Shown one piece after another: positions 53,965 to 64,000 of a stretch of DNA of 64,000 nt. Source of the DNA: Thecaphora thlaspeos (taxonomy: Eukaryota; Basidiomycota; Ustilaginomycetes; Urocystidales; Glomosporiaceae); assembly GCA_900291925.1 (NCBI GenBank), contig UWYS01000006.1:992001-1056000 (forward strand), in the 5' to 3' direction. Position numbers and translations under genes: made by a program. Position 1 is the first letter of the stretch, and each line of letters opens with the position of its first letter. The notes beneath the pieces were generated by a model, which was not told the DNA's origin, did no database searches, and saw only the letters and a list, made by a program, of their open reading frames with translations.

Positions 53965-55377
53965 TCACGACATCTGCCACTCGTTGCGGAGGCTCGAGGC
54001 GCCCTGCTCAAACGCCCAGCCGGCGCTGTAATCGGCATCAAGGGCGAACTCATCGTCGAAGCGGTGCTTTCGCCGCAGCGAAGGCTTCGACGATAGCGAC
54101 GACCTTCGCGAGGGCGCCTTCTTCTCGGGCGTGAATGCGCTCTGCGTGAGATCATCGGCCATGGACGAAAAAATGCTGCTGCTGCTGCTGCGCCTCGAGA
54201 CGGTGATGGCCCTCCGGGGTCCGTTGCTGATGCCTCGTCGGTGGGCGGAGTCGATCAGCTGCGGTGCGGGAAGCACGGGCGCCGACGACGTCGGTGACTC
54301 CACGATGGGCTCTGCGAAAGCCGTCCCGTCAAGGACGGGTGAGGCGGGCACGCTGACGGAGCGGTGCTTCTCCGATAACTCCAGGGCGGTGTCGAGCCTC
54401 AGCGACTTGGAGAAGCCGAAGCGGTCTTTGCCGTTGTCTGGCAGCGTGGCGGCCCTTTGCTTCGACATGTGGCCGTTGGGACTGCGGCGCGGGATAGAGC
54501 CCAAATGCGTCCAGCCTTGCGCCAGCAGCCTTCCTCGGTCGAGCGACGATGGCTCTTCGTCGACGACGGTGCATGTATCTGCTGCTGCATCGGTCGCCCG
54601 GTCTCCTTGCTTTGTGCTTTCCGCCTCGAGCTTCTGGCACAGCAGGCCCGTGTCGAGCGCGGACGTAGACGGCTTGGCGACATCACGGCGGCCGATGTCC
54701 GTCACCAAGGTGGGAGGCGAAGCGAGGCCTGGCGTCGTCGCGGCCGAATCCGTCGAGTCTCTGCGCGAAAACAGAGAGAGCGGATCGGACTCGCCGTAGA
54801 GCGAGCCGTCGTCGGCAGCATCGTCGGCGGCGGCTGGGTTCGGGTCGACAACCTCGACCTGGTGAGTCGCGTCTGACGGCGCAAGAGGGACGGGCGCCGG
54901 CTCCTCGAAGATGACCTCAGCCTCATCGACCGCGGGGGTGGCACGTCCGAGTCGAGCTGCCTCGCCGATTGGGTCGTCGCCTTCGTCGTCGAAGACAGAC
55001 AGTGACGGGCGACGCGACTCGAACATTTCGGCGAACTTGTAGCCCGCCGGGCCGTTGCGGCGCCGGCCGATTGCGGTGCCTTCCTTTGAGTAGATGGAGT
55101 GGACTGGGTAGGCGTAAGTGCCGTTCCAGTAGAGGCCGCCGGCGTCCCAGCTGAGCTCCTCGGTCCTGACGGGGACGAAGAGGACGGCCTTATCGTAGGT
55201 TTGCTCGGGGACGGACTCCGAGTAGCGCGGCCTCTCTGGTGCGTGGGTGATGACAATCCTGGGGATGATGAAGCCGTGCGAGGTGTTTGGCTCGGCCTCG
55301 GTCGCAGCTGCTGCGTGAGGGTCAGGGCAAGAGCCGTCGCCGCCTACGGATTCGACGGGCATCTTGTCGGCGAGCAT
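53965..55377 (-). CDS. Hypothetical disordered protein with one conserved-looking block
   Basis: A single minus-strand exon from the ATG at 55377 gives 470 aa. The N-terminal part has an ordered block (FIIPRIVITHAPERPRYSES, then DKAVLFVPVRTEELSWDAGG and LYWNGTYAYPVHSIYSKEG). The rest is rich in Ser, Asp, Ala and Pro with many Arg-Arg-x-Ser sites (for example SRRSSSSSIFSS, PSRRSSLSSKPSLRRK), which are possible targets of basophilic kinases. It has no signal peptide or membrane segment. I do not recognise the family. The uninterrupted frame and ordered block argue that it is real. Confidence 0.7.
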   Translation of the reverse strand: MLADKMPVESVGGDGSCPDPHAAAATEAEPNTSHGFIIPRIVITHAPERPRYSESVPEQTYDKAVLFVPVRTEELSWDAGGLYWNGTYAYPVHSIYSKEGTAIGRRRNGPAGYKFAEMFESRRPSLSVFDDEGDDPIGEAARLGRATPAVDEAEVIFEEPAPVPLAPSDATHQVEVVDPNPAAADDAADDGSLYGESDPLSLFSRRDSTDSAATTPGLASPPTLVTDIGRRDVAKPSTSALDTGLLCQKLEAESTKQGDRATDAAADTCTVVDEEPSSLDRGRLLAQGWTHLGSIPRRSPNGHMSKQRAATLPDNGKDRFGFSKSLRLDTALELSEKHRSVSVPASPVLDGTAFAEPIVESPTSSAPVLPAPQLIDSAHRRGISNGPRRAITVSRRSSSSSIFSSMADDLTQSAFTPEKKAPSRRSSLSSKPSLRRKHRFDDEFALDADYSAGWAFEQGASSLRNEWQMS

Positions 55378-55677
55378 CGCTGCGCGATAAGAGCTGGGGG
55401 AGAAGAGAGATGGTGCGCTGTGCGCAAGGCGGCGGTCGAGGTGGCAAGTGGTCGATGCGTCGATGGAAAGCCGGATGTGGTCGAAGATGGGTGCGGTGTG
55501 CGCAGGGACAAGCCAGCTGTCCTGTTGGCGTGAGAGGTGAATCTACGATGGGCGGGGAGGCGAGCAAGTCGTCGGAGCGCGCGCTCAGGGATGCGCTCGA
55601 GTGCAAGTGTTGCACGGGGGTTTAGGTTGATAAGGGTTCGATCTACGATGACATGCTAAGGTGGCGACGGCGGCGGC

Positions 55678-55702
55678 GGTGGTGGTGGTGGTGGTGGTGG
55701 TG
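55678..55702. repeat. (GGT)n microsatellite
   Basis: About eight GGT units follow a short (CGG)n run in the upstream region of the hypothetical gene at 55377. Confidence 0.85.
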
Positions 55703-56131
55703 TTGAAAGTGGAAGAGCAAGGGGAAGAGGAAGAAGCTCTGGAGGGGGCAACGGAGGGTGGGAGTGGTGAGGTGACCAAAGCGAAGGCGAGATGTGACGG
55801 AAGCGAGTAGGTAAGCTGAGGCGAGAAAGGGCCCGGTTGGTGGTGATGATGAAGGATGATGAGGTGGGAGCGCTAGCAACAAACAAGCTGGCCTAATGGA
55901 TCGAAGACAGAGGCGGAACGAGGCCGCAATAGGCTGACGGTGTCCTACTTCCTGCCAGGCCGTAGTCGGCATCAGGCGCAGCGCCAACACAGCGGCGGCA
56001 CAGTGTGGCGATACGGTAAGCTCGCCTGCCTGCGTAACTTACTTCTTGCCCTACATCTGCCAACGCCCAGGGCTGGGAAAAACACTCCGAGATACGGACG
56101 TTTCGCGCCAGGCGGCATGGGCGCACCAAAC

Positions 56132-56163
56132 CTTTTATTTTTATTTTTATTTTTATTTTAAAA
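56132..56163. repeat. (TTTTTA)n microsatellite
   Basis: Four to five TTTTTA-type units make an AT-only island in otherwise GC-rich DNA. Confidence 0.85.
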
Positions 56164-58942
56164 TTGTATAGGATGTAGTCTTTCGCCCCTCTGAAATCGG
56201 TGTGATTCAAAACACTTTATCGGAGACGACCCTGGAACTCATGCAACCCTACGCAACCTGGCGCCCTGCAACCACCCTCGTTTCGCAGGGCAAGCACCAA
56301 GGGGTGGGCCAGATCCTCTGCCACCGCAGTGACGCTCTAGCCAGCTTCAGCTCGACGCCAGCCACTGGTAACTCTTGTGTAGAAAGCGGCTCACCTCACC
56401 TAAAGACGAAGAGAGGAGCGTGACGCCTTGCGCCGTCCCCTATCCCTTCCTTTGGAACAGGTTCCTCTCCGGTTGGTTTCAAGATTGACACGCAACGGAA
56501 GGTGGGAGATGCCTTGACAACGTTGGCGCTTTTGACAGCTCGACCACGGCAACGCGCGCGCCAAAGGGCGCAGAGTTGATACACTGCCGAACGAGGGGAC
56601 ATCCCCCCGTTTCTGTCGTGTGCTCGCCGCCGTGCAGGGAGTGGGGTCAAGGTGCCCGGACGCAAGATAGCGAGCGAGCGAGTCGCGAGTGCAAGCCTCG
56701 ATGCTTGGCAGGGTTGCCTTGCGTCTTACAGTAGCATGTACAGTCCTTACGCCGCGCGTGCCGGGCTGGCGCAAAATAGATCTTCGCCCCCTCGGCCGTT
56801 CCGAAGCCAGCGAGCGCGTCGCTCCGCCTCACTCTACATACCTTCTTGCTCGCCACAACCTCGTTCTCTCAACGACGACGCGCCATCGCCACCTCTCCAA
56901 AGCCGAGTACGAAAGGCAGGTAAGCCAATACGCAAGCAAAAGATATTGACGAGATGTTGACGATGACGCCCAGCGCGCGAGGCCGAGGCCGGCGGAACAG
57001 GTTCAGTCTCTCTCTGCATGTCTCGCGGAGTGGTTCAAACCAGAGGCCGCCTGCCAAGACGTATTATTGTATGCGACCGCATGAGGCGGCACCAGTGGGC
57101 GCCAGGGTGACGAGGAGCCAAGTTTTGAGCAGTGTCAAGATGGATGCGTCGCTGCAAGAGCCGCTGTGTGCGGGCTCAGGAACCAAGAGGCGGGCGAAGG
57201 CCAAGCAGGATCCCACTTTATCGAAGCATGAGACGAGCTAGCAGCAGGCCGTACCAAACCTAGCTAACGCGCCCCTCGCCATCCCCCTAATCGCCGCAAC
57301 TCGATCGCAGCCGGCCGCCATCATGTGCTCTAGCCGCCGACGACCAAGGTGTATGTAGTTAGTTAGTCGTGAGTGCTGCACCCCCCCCACCCCCCCCCCC
57401 ACCCGTCCGTTGCGCTATGTATGTATGTAGGTACGCTCAAGGCTCGATCGGTCTCTATCAAAAAGCGTTCGCCGCTGACAATGTGACCACTCAAACTGCA
57501 CCGCCCCGACGCAGCCTTCCCTCCAAATCCTCCGACCCAGCGCTGTCTGTAAAATGCACATTCGAGCGGAGACGGAATGTCTCCGCAAACCATGTTCCCG
57601 CACAGACTTCCCCAGCGTAGCCTCAAGAGATGGAGAGGGACAACGCTACGACCAGCACATCGAGGGCCATCCAAATCCCAGGGCGACGTAGAGGGTGGAG
57701 AGAGCGTGAAAGACGTCCGGCGGCTCCCCTTTCGAGATGTCATTGACATGCGGTTAGTTATGTACAGTAGACGTCCAGAGAGCGAGGCCGCTTTAGCTCT
57801 CGCTTTCTTCACAGGAAGAGGAGAGTCGATGATTCGATGACGCCCGCCACCTGCTCCTAAGTTAATCCCGTTCGAGAGAGCGAAGCGAGGCGGCGCTGGA
57901 TCTCGCTGACGCTGGCTCGACCAATTCTCGGACCGCCTCCCTCCCTCTCTCTGGCCCCAGCCCCAGCAACGCGTCGCCAGAGGCAGATCGTGAATCGTAT
58001 GTATGTCGACACGCGTAAGCCTCGCTACATACACCCTCGCTACACCCTCGCTTGTGCGGTCTGTACCGTTCCGTTGCACGCCTATGACGCTGATAATTGT
58101 CGATCAGGTGCCGTTGTTGCCAATCACCTCTCGTCCACAAGAAAGACTTGGAACCCGGCGGGTGAACCACATAACGCCGTCGCCCCGTGAAATCCGAAGG
58201 TTGGGTTAGACGCCCCGGAGGGGGTTGGTGAGAACCACATGGTGTGAAACGCAGTCTCCCATTCGACCTTTGACCGTACCATCCCCGCTTCAACGCCTTT
58301 CGATGGCAGCAGCGGTGTGGAGGGTGATTGACAAATGTACACATCCTCTTTGCTCAGCACCTCCTTTGCACCTTTCCACTACAGACGACGTTTCGATGGT
58401 CGTTCACGATGACGCCCCCTGCCAAAGAGAGCGTCCCATACGTACGTCCATGCTACAGTAAGCATGGCTAGCTTGAACCTTGTCAGAGATCTCGTCTCGT
58501 CTCGCCATTAGTTACGAACGCGTCACTCGACTACTACTGTATAGATGGATGGAACTTGGATCGCACCGCACCCAGGTACATAAACTGAACAGACGTCAGG
58601 GAAAAAGAATGCTGCCCGATGACGCCGTCCACGCCCGCTCTTCATGCATCCTCGCGAGAAACCTCTGTCCTGGTCTACTTCGTTTCTTCGTTGTCGTCGT
58701 TCGTCGTCGTTCATCGTTCGTTTCGCGACAGACTCAAATTTCTTCATCTTTATCGAGCAGCATGCGAACACGAAAGAAAGGAAAAATCAATTGCAATTGT
58801 CCCCTTCTCCCTTGTATCGATCGTACAGACAATGACATGGTGAGGAAGAGGAGGAACAGGAACGAAAGAGAGAACAGGTATGAATCCGAAACCGTCCAAG
58901 GCAAAAGCGTGGCAACACAATTCCTAATCTTTCTGGCGTCAT

Positions 58943-61900
58943 TCAAGCGATGATGGCGCCCACTCTGCCCCTCTTGAGCGCATGTTCGACCGTCCTCCCG
59001 AACCTCTCCAGTCCATCGCTCTCCGGACCCTCACTCTCGGGCGTCGAAGACCTCTCATCACTCCCACTGCTGATCGAAGCTTGGTAGCACCTCCACCTCA
59101 ACGGACTGGGGATGACAGGAGCGTGTTCCATCACCTTGGCGCGTACGAGCGCTAGGTGCTTTTCCTGTTGCGAAATCGTGACTGTCCATTGCGGAAGAGG
59201 TGAAAGGACGCGGTGTGGGGAAAGGGTCAGTCGGAAGGTCAGCCTCAGGATGGCGTGAATGAGGAGGGATAGCTCACATTGTGGCAGGTTTGGGATCGTA
59301 CAAGACCGAGGATGATGAAAGATGGCAGGGAAGGAGGGGTCGTCTACTCACGCGGATTGCGCGGAGCTGAAGATGAGGACGACGAAGTGGAGGAAGGATG
59401 AGGTGCTTGGCGCGGGGCCATCGAGGAGCGGCGGCGCTGTGTGACGGTTGCACAATTGAGAAGGAGCATCGCGAGTCAGTACAGTTGGCAACATCGTCAA
59501 GTGTCGACTGGCCGCTCGCTGAGGCTGGCCTGCCGCCGCCACTCACCTTTTGAAAGATGGCCTGCTTCCCCACCTCTACAATGTACGGCTCTTCCTCGAC
59601 TTTCCTCCCCTCTTCGAGACACTTGACCACCCAGCTGATCCCCACGACGAGCGGCTTGGGCTCCGGCAGCGCGCGGTACGAGTGCAGCGTGCTCGGCCTG
59701 CCGCTCTTGTAGACGATGTGCGTCAGCTGCCTCTCTCCGAAGCGCACCAGCACCTTGGCGCCGGCGTCCTTGAGCATCTCGATCCAGCACGCCGACGCGT
59801 CCTCGCCGTCCTGATCGCGAACGTCGACGAGCACCGTCAGGCAGCGCAGGTACCGGGCGCGCGCAGACGAGCGGTTTCCACCCGCCGCCGGCGAGAGGTC
59901 GGCATCGCCCGCGTTCGAAATCGAGCCTACACCGCCAATGATGAGGCCGGACGACATGTTGCCGACAGATCTGTCGCCTGCCTCGGCGCCGGCATCGTCC
60001 CGCTTGGTCGGGACGTAGGTGTACAACGACCGACGGCGGGCCGCCTTGGCCGCCTTTTTGGCCTCTTCCGCCGTCATCTTCGAGTCGGCAGCGGAGAGTG
60101 ACGCGTGGCCGGGCGCCGAGGCAAACGAAGAGTCCGCAAAGGCGCTGCCGCTTACCGGTGAATGCTCGCGTTTCAGCGCGCTTTGGGAGGGGTTACTCCC
60201 GAACGATAGGACAGAGTGCATCGACCCGCGGCGTGCCGCTTTGAGCGCCGCCCTCCGCTTCGCTTCGGCCTCAGCGGCCTCGCTGGCGGTTGTGGTGGCT
60301 GTGGCGGCCGAGCCCACTCTCGCTGCTCGTTCTGCGTGCGGCGCTGGATCTTTGGCGCTCGCCGACGTCGATCGATGCGACGACGACGAGTCAATGCTGT
60401 GATGCGAGGTCTCCGCCTCGCTGCCCGAATGCTCGCTGCGCGCTTGCGCCAGCGTCCGCGACTTCATCAGGAACGTCGACGGCTTCTTGAAGACGCCGTC
60501 GCCGCTCTCGCTCCCTTCCCGTCGCTCCCTTGCGCTACTATCGAATGAGCTGATCCGCGTACCAGCTGGCGCATTCAGAGGTAGGGCGGCATTCTGGGCC
60601 TTGCTGGGCGAGAGTATCCGGGGCCGGTTGTCTCCGAGCGTGCGCTTGGGGGGCGAAGACTTGACATTGAAGCCGGCCGTTGCCGCCTCCTTCTTTGGCG
60701 CAATTGATGAGGTGCGGCGGTGTGAGTGTGCGCTAAGCTTGGCGAGCGACGCTTCGAGGCTGGCTAACGCACTCGACGTCTCGGACGACAGCGTCTGCTT
60801 AACGTCGAGCTGAAGGTGGGAGGCCGAGGGCTTCAGTGTGGCGGCAGAAGAGTCGGCCGAGCCGGACGTCGGGCCGTTGCCCGTCGCTACCGCTACTTTA
60901 CCGCTGATCCTCCGCTGCGAGCTGCTGACGGGGAGCGGGCCCGGTGTGAGGACGTAGTCGTCTTCGTCTTCCTCGGCTACCTCCTGCTTGACCCCGCCGA
61001 CGTCCGCCCCTCTGCTGCCCGAGGAGTCGTCGACGTCGTCCGCGTCCTGTTCATCCTCCTCCTGCTCGTCCGTCTCGTGAAGGAACATGCCGCGCCTGGC
61101 CTTGCCAGGCGACGGCTTGAGCCTAGCCAGATCGATCGGCTTGCGAGGAGAGGGAGGGCGGTGGGCAAAGGCATCAAAAGATGCGGCGACGACCTTGACA
61201 GGTGAAGACCGCGAGGCCGCCTGCGCCGATGGCACTGGCATCCTCTCGTCGCTGTATGTGGAGGCCTCGCCGCGGCTTGACGGCCGGGAACCGTTCCTGT
61301 TTCTGTCCGACGAGGGAGCGGATGTAAAGACGCTGCTCGGCATTAAGGCTTCCGGCAGCTCGCCTTGCGGTGCGTGTACATCAGCGGACCTGATGCTCTT
61401 GAAGATGTGGGAGCGGGAGGTCTCGTTGCCACTCCCGCGGTCGCCGCTAGCCGCTTTGATGGACTCGTTCGAGGCCGAGGGAGTCATCGTAGAGTGCGGC
61501 CGCTTTGCAGCGTCGCCGTGACTGTCCTGGAGGCTGCTTGCTCGAGACCCGAGGCTGAAAGGGTTAGGCACGGTGAGGGGCTTGGTGGGACTAGTGGATC
61601 GAGCGGAGGCGGGCGCTTTGGTGGGCGACCTGCGTATGTTCAGCTCGTTCCGGCCCGCTCGCCGGTCTGTATATTCCGAGGGGCGATGCTGCCGCGAGAC
61701 ATGGCCGCCGAGGTTCTGAATGGCCCTCGAGCGGGGAAGACCGAGGTCGAAGCGCTCGCCGCGACGTTTGCCGTTGCGCGATGACGGTGCGTCGTCATTT
61801 CCGTCATCGCCGCCGCTCGTCGCAGCCGCCGGTCTGTACTTAACCAGGCTGTGCTCCAGCTCAAACTCAAAATCGTCAACCCGTCCCTTGCGTGGGCTGT

Positions 61901-62330
61901 CCATCTTCAGATGCTGCGGTCGGGCGTGCCGCGGCGAGTCTGGGCCGAACTCGTACCGCGGCGCCTGGCTGGCGTACATAGGTTTCTGGGGCGAGCGGCG
62001 TGGCTTGGACGGGGAGGATTGTCCGCCGGAGCCTTGGTGGCGGCGCCCATGGTCGGCGGCGTTTGCGGCTCTCCTTTCGACGAGGCTATTCTTCAGCGCC
62101 TGCTTAAGTGGGTTTGTTTCTGCGTCCGAGAGTCCGTCGGACAGCTCAAGCTCCTCGTGACGGTGGACGCGCCCTTTGGTGTTGACTGTGGCATTGTGCT
62201 GGCTGGAAGACCAGAGCTCGGCGGCCGAGTCTGTGGGGGCGGCGATCCTGGCCATGGAGCGAGTCTGCCGCATGGGCTGATCGGCCACGGAGCGCAGCAC
62301 GCCGGTTCTTCGCTTTGGGGGCGAGGCCAT
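58943..62330 (-). CDS. BRCT-domain protein, microcephalin-like
   Basis: Three minus-strand exons (62330-59547, 59436-59352, 59181-58943) give 1035 aa. The first 800 residues are Ser/Arg/Pro-rich with repeated S-P-x-K/R sites (SPSKPRRSPQK, SPTKAP, SPRKP, SPSKAQ), typical of CDK targets and DNA-bound proteins. One BRCT domain lies at about 828-925: LRCLTVLVDVRDQDGEDAS, WIEMLKDAGAKVLVRFGERQLTHIVYKSG, then VVGISWVVKCLEEGRKVEEEPYIV with the conserved Trp. Exon 2 continues with RRRSSMAPRQ, a basic stretch that follows the BRCT domain in microcephalin-like proteins. Exon 3 gives a helix and PVIPSPLRWR. A role in DNA-damage response or chromosome condensation is likely. The short second exon was placed by phase and motif. 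Confidence 0.82.
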
Positions 62331-64000
62331 GTCGGAGGCACGATGCTGTAGGGGTTTCTTTGGGCGTTGTTCCGCAGAGGTGCGGATGTAAGAGCAGGTG
62401 GGATCGTTTAAGGCTGCTCGGGGGTCCGAGAGGTCGTGCTGTGATGCTGATGGTGTCGAGTTGTTGCAAGAATGAGAAAGATGGTGTCAGGTGCTCGTGT
62501 ATGCCGGATGGGTCGAGCTGGTATCAAAGGAAGTGCATGGTCGGGCGTGTGAAGAGCGGTCCACGTGTGGCTGAAGCACGGCTGAGAAGGTCAAGAGCGG
62601 AACAAGGTGTAGCTGCTTTCGAGGCTGGGTATGTGTTGAAGTCGGAAATATGGAAAGGGAAGGCGAATGGCGATGTAGTGACGTCCGCGCTATGGCATCA
62701 CGAGGCAGCGCGAAGAGGGATTGAAGGTGCTCTATCCGACCGCGAAGAAAAAAGTCAAGGCAAAACGGGGTCCGTGGGTGATGGTGGTGGCGTGGCTGAG
62801 CGGAGCTAAGATAAAGGGCTCCCGACTCTTAAGGACGAGTAGAAAGGTCGTGGTGATGGTCTGAGAGAGCAGGAGAAGAGGATAGGTTGGGATGGTATGG
62901 TGAGCCGTGCTCGTCGCTGTCATAACACACGGGCCTGGCACCATAGCCCCGAACCGCCTCTGGCAGGCAGGCAGGCGGGTGTTGGCCTCTGCCTCGTCGA
63001 GACGTGAGAGGTGTTGGTTGCCGCATTTTTCGGAAAAAAAGAGCGCGCTGTGTCCGTGCGGCCACGTGACTTCCGGCCCATATAGCCTCTCTCTCTCTCT
63101 CTCTCTCTTCCAGCCTGATCACCGTCCGCTCAGGCCCTCTCACCGCCTCGCAGAGGGTCGCAGATCTCATAGAGCTTCTATCATCACCCTCCTACGGCCG
63201 TGAGCAGGGCAAAGTAGAGAGCATGGCTGAGGCCAAATGATCGGGACGAGGTAAAGGCCGTCGGTCCCGAGGCCACGCGAGCGGCGGCGACGCCAACGAG
63301 AGAGAACCCGACTCCCCTGACTTCCAGTTCCCCGGAGCTCCCTCGCCCCGCACCGCCGCGTCCATCCGTGTCCGGCGCCGATCCCGCCCTCGACCGAGGT
63401 GATCTCGAGCATGAGATGAGAGCAGTTTGACAGCTCGCGCGCCACCTTGATGGCCGCCATCATGCACGGCCGGCCAGTAGTTGGGCCGCAGGTCGGGTGC
63501 GATGTCGAAGTCCGGCTGGGCTGGTGCGCGGGGCTAGGGGCTCGCGGTAATGCAAGGGCGAGCGAGGGGGTCCAAGCGCGAAGCACCACCTGAAGAGGGG
63601 CTTCGCTCGCCCACCGTTTATTCGTCCGTTTCCCTTTTGTTCGCTCGATGTGGGAGGTCCACGCCCATGAGAGCGGGGCGCGATTTGAAGGAGGCCGAGC
63701 TGGCGTTCCTCCGGCCTCGCAAAGGTATGTGTTAGAGCCATGAGCGGACCGTCCATCGCGGTGTAGTTGGCGCTTAGGTCGTTACGGCACAGCGTCCGGT
63801 GCGGGCTCAGCACCAACGGTGGATGGAAACATCCGCTACGAGGGGAGGACGTACAGTAAGCAGCCATAAATGGAGCATGTGTTCAACCGGTGTCGAGCGA
63901 GCTAAGTAACAGTAGGCGGCTACGTAAGACGTACTGTGCGACGACGGCGTCGGATGAGCCCGTCCGTCGGTGACGGAGGTTCGCGGTTTCTCCACGAGCC
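62331..64000. other. Upstream region of the BRCT gene and right-edge DNA without a supported gene
   Basis: A TATA-like TATATGG on the minus strand lies near 63084, next to a (CT)n run at 63087-63108. It could serve the BRCT gene with a leader of about 700 nt. Between 63370 and 63540 the minus strand has fragments in two frames that hint at a decayed coding sequence, but I cannot name it. TACAGTA occurs at 63852. No gene is called. Confidence 0.45.

Larger units (their letters stand above)
55378..58942. other. 3.6-kb stretch without recognisable genes
   Basis: It should hold the promoter of the hypothetical gene on its left side and the 3' end of the BRCT gene on its right. A (GGT)n run at about 55678-55702 and a TTTTTA repeat at about 56132-56163 are present. 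The + strand carries two C-runs at about 57379-57405 (G-runs on the minus strand). TACAGTA or TACTGTA occurs at 56727, 57763, 58454 and 58535. Open frames here are short and lack family resemblance. Confidence 0.5.

Overview
This window is nuclear DNA of a fungus, most likely a basidiomycete of the smut/Ustilaginomycotina type; that lineage is inferred, not proven. The genes are GC-rich. Introns are mostly 60-150 nt, nearly all with GTGAGT/GTAAGT-like donors and CAG/TAG acceptors. Proteins carry long Ser/Ala/Pro/Gln-rich stretches. A single 5S rRNA gene lies outside any rDNA unit. The conserved proteins (NAD-isocitrate dehydrogenase subunits, SYF1, NSE4, Ypt1/Rab1, LIM-RhoGAP, indoleamine 2,3-dioxygenase) are eukaryotic. 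There is no bacterial-style operon, CRISPR array or viral element.

Layout. 1-12995: an unfinished Ser-rich gene with an N-myristoylation-like start runs off the left edge (- strand). Then come a universal-stress-protein gene (+), a DUF218 membrane protein (-) and a mitochondrial trypsin-like protease (-). 12996-18433: a 5.4-kb stretch without protein genes that holds a near-perfect 216-bp foldback palindrome and, about 230 bp on, a solitary 5S rRNA gene with its own TATA box and T-run terminator. 18434-26392: a coiled-coil protein (+), then the catalytic (IDH2, -) and regulatory (IDH1, +) subunits of mitochondrial NAD-isocitrate dehydrogenase arranged head to head over a 1.1-kb promoter. 27136-43753: a hypothetical gene (-), the splicing factor SYF1 (-), a Zn2Cys6 regulator with extra Cys-Cys and Cys-X-Cys clusters (+), and a LIM-C1-RhoGAP protein with a 13-nt microexon (+). 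44232-48102: NSE4 of the SMC5/6 complex (-) and the Rab GTPase YPT1 (-). 49623-53033: one uninterrupted 1136-codon frame that joins indoleamine 2,3-dioxygenase to a 4'-phosphopantetheinyl transferase. 53965-62330: a hypothetical gene (-), 3.6 kb without recognisable genes, and a BRCT (microcephalin-like) gene (-). 62331-64000: no supported gene.

Most genes are unrelated housekeeping functions, and I see no secondary-metabolite cluster. Two arrangements tie functions together: the divergent IDH1/IDH2 pair, whose products form one enzyme, and the IDO-PPTase fusion, which puts tryptophan catabolism and carrier-protein activation on one polypeptide. The fusion is the strongest candidate for something undescribed. 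A short motif, TACAGTA/TACTGTA, recurs about 20 times between genes and was not seen inside the coding exons. All exon boundaries were read by hand from splice consensus, frame continuity and family conservation; no transcript data were available.
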